A DNA stretch of 13,047 nucleotides from JAIVJN01 sp036732565 (GTDB lineage Bacteria; Acidobacteriota; Vicinamibacteria; Vicinamibacterales; UBA2999): positions 1 to 13,047 of the forward strand of contig DAINCF010000177.1 in the NCBI GenBank assembly GCA_036732565.1, given 5' to 3'. This document shows, in pieces, positions 6,937 to 12,290 of this stretch. A program made the position numbers and the translations under genes. Position 1 is the stretch's first letter; each line of letters begins with the position of its first letter. The notes below the pieces were generated by a model. That model had not been told where the DNA came from. It saw only the letters and a list, made by a program, of their open reading frames with translations, and ran no database searches.

Positions 6937-7023
6937 CAGATCACAATGGCCTGGGAGGGCGGGTGGGGCTGATCAGGCGGGTGGAGCATCCCACCCTCTC
7001 AGGCCTATCTGCCCAACCAGCCC

Positions 7024-8385
7024 TCAAATCACTGGCTCCGCACAGCAGTACCACGGCTCGTTGATATGCGGGATGGGCGCGCGCGTGGACCGAGCGGCGC
7101 GTGGGCGAACGGAAGAGGCGTCCGCGGCGGCCGCCATGGCACGGATGTCGGTGAACACCTCGGAGCGCGATCGATCGTGCACGGTGCTCGCCGTGCGCAT
7201 GATGGCGACTTGAAGCGCATCCATGGGCGGGTCGTCGTGACGCCACGGATAGGTCAGCGTCGTCGCATCGAAGGCGGCAACGCGTGTCTGGACGTCCGGC
7301 AGCTCCAGCAGTCGCGACCCGTGCGTGATCAGTAGGCGTATGCCCAGTTGCACCGGGGCCACATGCTCGACGATATCGAGCGCGTCGATGGTGTCGAGCA
7401 GATCGCGATACCCGGCAAGCGACGTCCACGGTGTGAACGCGACGAACGTCGGCGAGAGCGTCAGGCCCTCGTCGCGACACGCGTTGACGGCGTCGACGAC
7501 GTCGCGGCGCGTGTGCCCCTTGTCCAACCGTGCCAGCACCTCATCGTCCACCGACTCGACCGCGCTCGTGACGAACAGGCACCCGGTCTCTCGCAGCACG
7601 GGCAGCAGCGCACGCTGGCGCAGCAGGTGTTCGACCTTGATGGTCACGTCGTAGGTGAGCTCCGGCCACCGCTCGTGCACCGCCTCGACGACACGGCGGG
7701 CGTGTGAGGGACCGTTGAAGAAGTCGGGATCGTTGAACGAGACGTGACTGGCGCCCTGCGCCACCTGCGCGGCGATGTCCGCCACGACGACGTCCACAGG
7801 CGTGATGCGGAACTGCCCGTCGTACACGGGTACGACGGGACAGTGCCGGCAACGATGTTTGCACCCGCGGCTCGCTTCGGTCGTGCCGGCCAACCGGCGC
7901 GATCCGTCGGGCATCACCAGCGAGGCGTAGTCCTCGAGGCCCGGCAGCCCGGCGCGATCGGGCGCAATACGTGCGAGCCTCGGAATGTGGACCGCGTCGA
8001 CAATGCGTGGAGCCCGTCCGGCGGCGACATCGCCGGCGACATCGACCAGGTGCTGTTCGCTCTCCGGACCAACGATCGCCGTCACGCCGCTGTCCCTCAG
8101 CAGCGTTTCGTTCAGCGGCGCGTAGAGCCCGTAGGCGCACAACACTGCCGCCGGGACACGACGCTTGACGTCATCGAGCACGGGCAGCGCGAGTCGCGTC
8201 GCCGTATGCATCGGCAGATACACGGCGACGAGTCCCGCGTCTTCGATCGTCTCCTGCGGAAGAATCTGCCTCGAGATGTCGACGATGTGAACCTCGAAGC
8301 CGGCGCGCCGGAGCCACGCGGCCGGCGACGCCAACCCTACCGGCGGCCGTCCGAGGTCGTAAGTCGAAAGCAAGACGACTTTCAT
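7024..8385 (-). CDS. B12-binding-type radical SAM protein with CCAEP tail
   Basis: Radical SAM enzyme: a [4Fe-4S] cluster cleaves S-adenosylmethionine to start radical chemistry; target unknown. 453 aa. N-terminal ~1-140 resembles a cobalamin-binding Rossmann domain (MKVVLLSTYDLGRPPVGLAS, then AVLCAYG), but the cobalt-ligating DxHxxG motif is not visible. The radical SAM core follows with cluster motif C175-x3-C179-x2-C182 (GCKHRCRHC) and typical later strands (VSFNDPDFF, VTSAVESVDDEVLARLDKGH). After a Ala/Ser/Arg-rich, probably flexible stretch (about 417-438) it ends HINEPWYCCAEPVI, with C447-C448. I recall an NCBI protein family named for a CUAEP/CCAEP tail on radical SAM proteins, in which some members have selenocysteine; this copy uses TGC TGT, so Cys-Cys. 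Upstream is a Gfo/Idh oxidoreductase (79-bp gap, holding a repeat), downstream the ATP-grasp gene. Confidence 0.9.
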   Translation of the reverse strand: MKVVLLSTYDLGRPPVGLASPAAWLRRAGFEVHIVDISRQILPQETIEDAGLVAVYLPMHTATRLALPVLDDVKRRVPAAVLCAYGLYAPLNETLLRDSGVTAIVGPESEQHLVDVAGDVAAGRAPRIVDAVHIPRLARIAPDRAGLPGLEDYASLVMPDGSRRLAGTTEASRGCKHRCRHCPVVPVYDGQFRITPVDVVVADIAAQVAQGASHVSFNDPDFFNGPSHARRVVEAVHERWPELTYDVTIKVEHLLRQRALLPVLRETGCLFVTSAVESVDDEVLARLDKGHTRRDVVDAVNACRDEGLTLSPTFVAFTPWTSLAGYRDLLDTIDALDIVEHVAPVQLGIRLLITHGSRLLELPDVQTRVAAFDATTLTYPWRHDDPPMDALQVAIMRTASTVHDRSRSEVFTDIRAMAAAADASSVRPRAARSTRAPIPHINEPWYCCAEPVI

Positions 8386-8419
8386 CGGCTCGCTTCAATG
8401 TACTACCGTACGGTCGATG

Positions 8420-8470
8420 AGGCAGGCCTAAAGGCCTGCGCTCCGGACGTGCGCGGGGCCTGCGCTACGT
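8420..8470. repeat. Diverged copy of the AGGCCT palindromic repeat
   Basis: GCAGGCCT-AA-AGGCCTGC (8422-8439) is a perfect 8-bp-arm palindrome, followed by GCGCTCCGGACGTGC and then GGCCTGCGCTACGTGC (8457-8472). The same words, GCAGGCCT, AGGCCTGC and CCTGCGCTACGT, build the inverted repeat at 5514-5602. It fills the gap between the radical SAM start and the Gfo/Idh stop; the TAG stop of the latter (8465-8467) lies inside its GCGCTACGT end. Confidence 0.7.
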
Positions 8471-9559
8471 GCTCGCGCTCTGCACCTTCACCAATCGCGG
8501 CTTCCGAACGCCGGGTCTGGAGATCCGCTGTCGTCCGGTCGGTTTCTTGCGGTCGACGAACGGCGGGATCTGGACGGCTTTGCCCGTCTCGGCCGATTCG
8601 TACAACGCTTGGACGATCCTGACGTCTTGCAGCCCCTCTTCGCCTGACGGCTCGGGCTCGCGATCGTTCAGGATGCAGTCCGAGAGGTGCAATAGCTGAG
8701 GCGCGAACTGATCGCGCTTCCCGATGCGCTTGCGCGTGACCTTGCCGTTGACGTTCAGCGTGTAGCCGAGCCCCTCGGCATATTCGTAGGCCGGGTCGAC
8801 ATGCACGAACCCCTTGGTGCCGACGATCCGATACGAAGACACATCGCCCGCGTTGAAGCTCGTCACGAACGCCGCGACGCGCTCGCCTTCGAATCGGAGA
8901 ATCGCGGCGGTCGATTCGTCGATCTCGGCCAGCGCGGCCACGCCGCTGTTGACTGAACAGGCCACGACCTCCTTCGGCTCGCTCCGAAACAGATATCGGG
9001 CCGCGTTGATGCAATAGACCCCGATGTCGTACAAGCTGCCACCGCCCAATGCCTTCTTGGTGCGAATGTCACCCCGTCTGACGGTCATCGAGAACGATGA
9101 ATTGAAGAACTTGGGGGCGCCGATCTTCCCGCGCCGCACGAGATCGACCACCTCGAGGTTGATCTCCTCGAAATGCAGCCGGTACGCCACCATCAACTTC
9201 ACATTGCTCTCGCGGCAGGCGTCGATCATCCGCTGGCACTCGTCCACGGTGACCGCCATCGGTTTCTCGCAGAGCACGTGCACGCCGGCCCGCGCCGCCC
9301 GCACCGTGTACTCCTCGTGCAGATGATTCGGGAGGGCGATGTACACCGCATCCACCGCTTCGAGACAACGTTCGTACTCATCATAGGAAAACGTCTGCTC
9401 GATCTTGTACTTGCGCCCCAACGCTCGCCGCTTGGCGCCATCGTCACTCACGAGCGCGACGAGCGCGGAGTTGCGCTTGGCATGCGCAAACGCCGGCAGC
9501 ACGGCCGCCTGCGCGATGTGACCCAGCCCAACGACGGCATACCGGATGCGTCCACCCAT
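8465..9559 (-). CDS. Gfo/Idh/MocA oxidoreductase, glucose-fructose-oxidoreductase-like
   Basis: NAD(P)-dependent oxidoreductase, probably acting on a sugar or polyol; substrate unknown. 364 aa. N-terminal Rossmann fold with GLGHIAQ 11-17, ALPNHLH 75-81, catalytic-lysine motif CEKPMAV 97-103 (K99), AYRLHFEE 125-132, and the second catalytic motif GGGSLYDIGVYCINAARYL 172-190. There D178 and Y182 stand where glucose-fructose oxidoreductase has Asp and Tyr, rather than the His of inositol dehydrogenases; this places it near the GFOR branch. No twin-arginine signal, so cytoplasmic, unlike periplasmic GFOR. Past the usual fold it has a basic tail (about 335-364, DRKKPTGRQRISRPGVRKPR) of unknown role. 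ATG at 9559 preceded by AAGGGG, a plausible Shine-Dalgarno. First gene of a minus-strand run with the radical SAM and ATP-grasp genes; a functional link is possible, not shown. Confidence 0.92.
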   Translation of the reverse strand: MGGRIRYAVVGLGHIAQAAVLPAFAHAKRNSALVALVSDDGAKRRALGRKYKIEQTFSYDEYERCLEAVDAVYIALPNHLHEEYTVRAARAGVHVLCEKPMAVTVDECQRMIDACRESNVKLMVAYRLHFEEINLEVVDLVRRGKIGAPKFFNSSFSMTVRRGDIRTKKALGGGSLYDIGVYCINAARYLFRSEPKEVVACSVNSGVAALAEIDESTAAILRFEGERVAAFVTSFNAGDVSSYRIVGTKGFVHVDPAYEYAEGLGYTLNVNGKVTRKRIGKRDQFAPQLLHLSDCILNDREPEPSGEEGLQDVRIVQALYESAETGKAVQIPPFVDRKKPTGRQRISRPGVRKPRLVKVQSAST

Positions 9560-9610
9560 GATGGCTACCCCTTCGATTCGCGTGGAGCTTTCATGATACG
9601 TGCCACGCTC

Positions 9611-9661
9611 GAGGCTTGGAGGCTTGGAGGCTTGGAGGCTTGGAGGCTTGGAGGCTTGGAG
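9611..9661. repeat. 8-bp minisatellite GAGGCTTG, six copies plus partial
   Basis: Six perfect head-to-tail copies of GAGGCTTG (9611-9658), then GAG before the pattern breaks. It sits in the 144-bp divergent gap between the Gfo/Idh gene (start 9559) and the LigD phosphoesterase gene (start 9704), about 43 bp before the latter. Perfect identity suggests recent expansion by slippage; copy changes would alter promoter spacing on either side. The rest of the gap shows only the AAGGGG ribosome site of the Gfo/Idh gene. Confidence 0.92.
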
Positions 9662-9703
9662 AAAAGGTTCGTCTCTTCACGCGGTTCGTGTTTGAATTTT
9701 CGC

Positions 9704-10474
9704 ATGCCGCTCGATGAATATCGCCGCAAGCGCAACTTTCAGAAGTCGCCGGAGCCCGAGGGTAAGGCGCAGCCGGCAAAGAAGAAGGGCACGAAGCTCT
9801 TCTTCTGCGTGCAGAAGCATCTCGCGTCGCAGCTTCATTACGACTTCCGGCTCGAGTGGAATGGCGTCCTGCTCTCGTGGGCCGTGCCGAAAGGGCCATC
9901 GCTCGATCCGCGCGAGAAGCGGCTGGCGATGCAGACCGAGGATCATCCGTTCGAGTACGGCACGTTCGAAGGCGTCATCCCCGAAGGCTACGGCGCCGGC
10001 ATCGTGATGCTGTGGGATACGGGCACCTGGGAGGCCGAGAGCGAAGACGTCGACGCGGCGCTGAAGAAAGGCGACCTGAAGTTCACCTTGGACGGTTACA
10101 AGCTCAAGGGATCGTGGGTCCTCGTCCGGACCCACGGCTATGGCGCCCGCGGCGGCTCGGGATCGGGACGCAGCTACTTGCTGATCAAGCACAAGGACGA
10201 GTGGGCGGGCCCGGTCAACATCACCGAGTTCGCGCCCTACAGCGTGAAGACGCCCGAAGCGGACTTCGCCGATATCCTCGCCGCCGACAACCCCGCGATC
10301 TGGACGAGCAACCGCCCCGCGAAGGGCGGCGAATCGGGCGCGATGTTCGCGAAGATTGTTCAGCGTGCGCTGGAAATCAAAGAGACGAACGCCACGAAGG
10401 CCACGAAGGACACGAAGGCAAAGGTAGCCACGAAGGGCGCGAAGGCTAAAGCCGGCAAGACAAAAACCACATAG
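9704..10474 (+). CDS. Stand-alone LigD-type 3'-phosphoesterase
   Basis: DNA-repair end-healing enzyme of the 3'-phosphoesterase (PE) family, in LigD fused to ligase and polymerase in bacterial end joining; it trims 3'-ribonucleotides and 3'-phosphates at DNA ends. 256 aa from ATG 9704; opens MPLDEYRRKRNFQKSPEP. Core residues match the known PE active site by spacing: H39, H45, D47, R49 (HLASQLHYDFRLEW), H81 (TEDHP), Y85 (EYGTFEG), then IPEGYGAG and WDTGTWE. Here the PE domain is alone: no ligase or polymerase domain and no Ku gene in the window. The C-terminal tail, after about residue 228, is Lys/Ala/Thr repeats (TKATKDTKAKVATKGAKAKA), encoded by 9-bp CCACGAAGG-like DNA units. It may bind DNA through charge, but looks repeat-derived. 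The frame extends far upstream, but that part is shadow of the Gfo/Idh gene and the minisatellite. No Shine-Dalgarno seen. Convergent with yvcK. Confidence 0.9.
   Translation: MPLDEYRRKRNFQKSPEPEGKAQPAKKKGTKLFFCVQKHLASQLHYDFRLEWNGVLLSWAVPKGPSLDPREKRLAMQTEDHPFEYGTFEGVIPEGYGAGIVMLWDTGTWEAESEDVDAALKKGDLKFTLDGYKLKGSWVLVRTHGYGARGGSGSGRSYLLIKHKDEWAGPVNITEFAPYSVKTPEADFADILAADNPAIWTSNRPAKGGESGAMFAKIVQRALEIKETNATKATKDTKAKVATKGAKAKAGKTKTT
10392..10445 (+). repeat. CCACGAAGG-type repeat inside the phosphoesterase gene end
   Basis: Units CCACGAAGG at 10392-10400 and 10401-10409, ACACGAAGG at 10410-10418, CCACGAAGG at 10428-10436 region and GCGCGAAGG at 10437-10445. The 9-bp period keeps the reading frame and encodes the ATK-like tail. 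The same kind of units continue past the stop as CACCAAGG/CACAAAGG, and in inverted form at 10529-10590, so the tail and the intergenic palindrome look like one repeat tract. Confidence 0.7.
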
Positions 10475-10556
10475 CCACCAAGGCAGGAAGACACAAAGGC
10501 ACAAGAAATCAAACAACTCAAGAAAAGACTTCTTGGTGCCTTGGTGTCTTGGTGGC
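10474..10556. terminator. Imperfect palindrome between convergent genes
   Basis: Left arm 10474-10507 (GCCACCAAGG... ending GGCACAAGAA) pairs with right arm 10529-10556 (CTTCTTGGTGCCTTGGTGTC... ending GGTGGCC). The left arm has about 8 extra bases and a few mismatches. The A-rich loop is 10508-10528. It starts at the stop of the LigD phosphoesterase and ends about 40 bp before the yvcK stop (10598), so it could end transcription from both sides. CCTTCGTGTTCTTCGTGCC at 10567-10585 further extends the inverted match toward the CACGAAGG units in the phosphoesterase gene. Confidence 0.55.
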
Positions 10557-10597
10557 CGTATTCCTTCGTGTTCTTCGTGCCGTGGAGGCCAAGACCG

Positions 10598-11563
10598 TCA
10601 GGAGAGCAGCTTCCTACTGAGCACCGACCAGATCGCGTAGGAGAGCCGGCGGCGATCGTGGCGTGCGATCTCCGAGCGCCAGAACTCCCCTTCCACGAGC
10701 TCCACGGTTCGCGGGAGCGTGCCCAGCTCGAGCGGCCGCTTGTGCTCCGTTTCGTAGCGCGAGAGGACTTCGTCGGTCGGACGGCCGGTGTTCATCACCA
10801 GCACGTCGACGGGCCGATCGATCGTCTCGCTGACCCACGCAAGCGCGTCCGACGCGGTGAAGCCCTGCATGCCCCGCCCTTCCGTGAGCAGGTTGGCGAC
10901 GAGCACGATGGGCCCGCGGATCCCGGCCATGGCCTCGCGGACGCCATCCACCAGCAGCGTCGGCATCAGGCTCGTGAAGAAGCTGCCGGGCCCGATGATC
11001 GCCGCATCGAATCCCGCGATCGCCTGCCGCACCGCGTCGTGGATCTTGGCGTGCGGCTCGAGCCAGACGCGCGTCACATCGTGTCCGCGCTCGTGCGCCT
11101 TGTCGACCTCGACCTCGCCGCGCGTGACCGTTCCATCCGCGTACTCGGCGCAGAGCGTGGCCCGCTCGACGCTCACCGGCCACACCGCGCCTTGACACCC
11201 GAGCAACGCGCGCAAGCCACCCACCGCCGCGAGGAAGTCGCCGCTGTAACGCTCCATCATCGACAACAGCAGGTTTCCGCCCGTGTGCCCACCGAGCCGC
11301 CGATGCTCCAGCGTCGGCAGCCGCGCGAGCAACACCCGCCGGGCCTCGCCTTCGTTTCTCGCCAGCGCGAGCGCGCAGCGCAACACATCCCCAGGCGGCA
11401 GCACACCCAACTCGTCTTTGAGCTGTCCCGAGCTTCCCCCGCTGTCGAACGTGGTCACGACGGCGTTGGTGCGTAGCCACGGGTTCCGTTTGAGTCCGCC
11501 GAGCAGGCTCGGCAGGCCCGTGCCGCCGCCAAAGCACCCGATGTGAAGCTCGCGAAGCCGCAT
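10598..11563 (-). CDS. yvcK: YvcK/GlmR-family (CofD-like) UDP-sugar-binding regulator
   Basis: Cytoplasmic protein of the YvcK/GlmR family, which in Bacillus and Mycobacterium binds UDP-GlcNAc and helps control cell-wall precursor supply and growth on gluconeogenic carbon. 321 aa, close to the family's ~320. CofD-like Rossmann fold: GCFGGGTGLPSLLGGLKR 9-26, DSGGSSGQLKDELG 40-53, PPGD 56-59, GGHTGGNLLLS 91-101, IIGPGSFFTSLMPTLL 189-204, NLLTEGRGMQGFT 224-236. Paralogue CofD transfers lactyl-phosphate groups, but the GGGTGL, DSGGSSG and GPGSxxTS combination fits YvcK better. Usual YvcK neighbours (RapZ, WhiA) are absent. ATG at 11563 lies six bases after a minus-strand TACAAT, implying a leaderless transcript; the gene starts only 31 bp from the divergent gene at 11595. 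Confidence 0.92.
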   Translation of the reverse strand: MRLRELHIGCFGGGTGLPSLLGGLKRNPWLRTNAVVTTFDSGGSSGQLKDELGVLPPGDVLRCALALARNEGEARRVLLARLPTLEHRRLGGHTGGNLLLSMMERYSGDFLAAVGGLRALLGCQGAVWPVSVERATLCAEYADGTVTRGEVEVDKAHERGHDVTRVWLEPHAKIHDAVRQAIAGFDAAIIGPGSFFTSLMPTLLVDGVREAMAGIRGPIVLVANLLTEGRGMQGFTASDALAWVSETIDRPVDVLVMNTGRPTDEVLSRYETEHKRPLELGTLPRTVELVEGEFWRSEIARHDRRRLSYAIWSVLSRKLLS

Positions 11564-11569
11564 CGAAAT

Positions 11570-11575
11570 ATTGTA
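11570..11575 (-). promoter_or_regulatory. -10 box of leaderless yvcK promoter
   Basis: On the minus strand TACAAT is followed by ATTTCG and then the yvcK ATG at 11563: the same six-base gap as at 5131 and 11583. Any -35 element would have to lie at about 11593-11598, at the start of the divergent coding region. Confidence 0.55.
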
Positions 11576-11582
11576 TGCGCCT

Positions 11583-11588
11583 TACAAT
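11583..11588 (+). promoter_or_regulatory. -10 box of leaderless promoter, facing the yvcK box
   Basis: TACAAT, then ACGAGG, then ATG at 11595. Together with the minus-strand box this forms the inverted repeat ATTGTA-N7-TACAAT (11570-11588). ACGAGG includes a GAGG that could pair weakly with 16S rRNA but sits directly against the ATG, too close for a normal Shine-Dalgarno site. Confidence 0.55.
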
Positions 11589-11594
11589 ACGAGG

Positions 11595-12290
11595 ATGGAA
11601 ACGGCGCCTCGCTCGAAGTGGTCTCCCCTCGTCGAGCCTCTACGGCGCGTCTTCGTGGATCGGCTCGAGTCGGTCGTCGGCTACGGCCGCGACGGCCATG
11701 TCTCGAGCCTCGCCCTCGTGCGATCGCTGGATCCCGAGGACCTCGAGTCGTGCGCGCGCGCCGTCCGTCAGTGGCATGCGTCCGGTCTGCACACACCGCT
11801 GCTCGTGACCACCGTGGAATTCGCACGCTCGCTCGACGCGTTTCCACTGGAATACGCGGAGGTGCAAGAGACCGCGCACGTTGTCTTTGGATACAACCCA
11901 TTCGAACGATTCGGATCGATCAAGCCGATCGACCTGCGCCGCGCGTGCGAGCTCCAGGCCAACAGTCATCTGTTGCACTTGCGTGAGGACTATCTCGATT
12001 GTGGCGGCGCGCCACGTCAAGTCACGGTGATCGTCACCGAATCAGCGCCGGCGTTCGCGATGATCCTGAGGCAGATGGCACACCTCGACGGCTTCCCGGG
12101 TGCCACCGTGCGCGAGCTCGGCGAGTACGCCGAACGACGCATCGGACTCGACCCCCGGGTCGTCGGCGACGTGCTGGCGCTCATGGAGCCGTCGACGGCA
12201 AGCACGGTCGACGCCGCGCGCATCTTCCCCGCCTACGTCGCCGCGTTGGACCAACTGGCTCGCTTCGTCGACAAGTGGACCGCCGAATGA
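11595..12290 (+). CDS. Degenerate nucleotidyltransferase-like protein
   Basis: 231 aa. It resembles, by order of features, small MNT/KNTase-type nucleotidyltransferases with a helical C-terminal part: a starting helix (LVEPLRRVFVDRLESVVGYG), then SLDPEDL, LLVTTVEFARSLDAFPLEYAEVQETAHVVFGYNPF, and a helical remainder. The active-site signature, normally GS followed by an Asp-x-Asp pair, reads GYGRDGHVSSLALV here (G31-R32, no Asp pair), so catalysis is unlikely if the family call is right. An in-frame TTG at 11571 would lengthen it by 8 residues, but that codon overlaps the -10 elements and ATG 11595 is preferred. Its stop overlaps the TPM gene start (ATGA, 12287-12290), so the two are translationally coupled and likely act together. 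Role unknown; a scaffold or regulator for the secreted partner is conjecture. Confidence 0.8.
   Translation: METAPRSKWSPLVEPLRRVFVDRLESVVGYGRDGHVSSLALVRSLDPEDLESCARAVRQWHASGLHTPLLVTTVEFARSLDAFPLEYAEVQETAHVVFGYNPFERFGSIKPIDLRRACELQANSHLLHLREDYLDCGGAPRQVTVIVTESAPAFAMILRQMAHLDGFPGATVRELGEYAERRIGLDPRVVGDVLALMEPSTASTVDAARIFPAYVAALDQLARFVDKWTAE

Noticed and set aside
6979..6996. Small hairpin GGGTGG-N6-CCACCC between the radical SAM and ATP-grasp genes
   Set aside because: Only a 6-bp stem, no T-run, in GC-rich DNA where such matches are common; not enough to claim an attenuator.
6937..7023. Search for a precursor peptide gene beside the radical SAM/ATP-grasp pair
   Set aside because: The 87-bp and 79-bp gaps hold no short ORF with a start site and a Cys- or Gly-rich core, so no peptide product is claimed.
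7042..7047. Selenocysteine in the radical SAM tail
   Set aside because: Codons are TGC and TGT; the only in-frame TGA is the final stop five codons later, with no sign of read-through.
9611..9661. Tandem repeat as a CRISPR array
   Set aside because: Units are 8 bp and directly joined with no spacers, and no cas genes are present.
10541..11476. 311-aa plus-strand frame opposite yvcK
   Set aside because: Antisense shadow; yvcK carries family motifs on the other strand.
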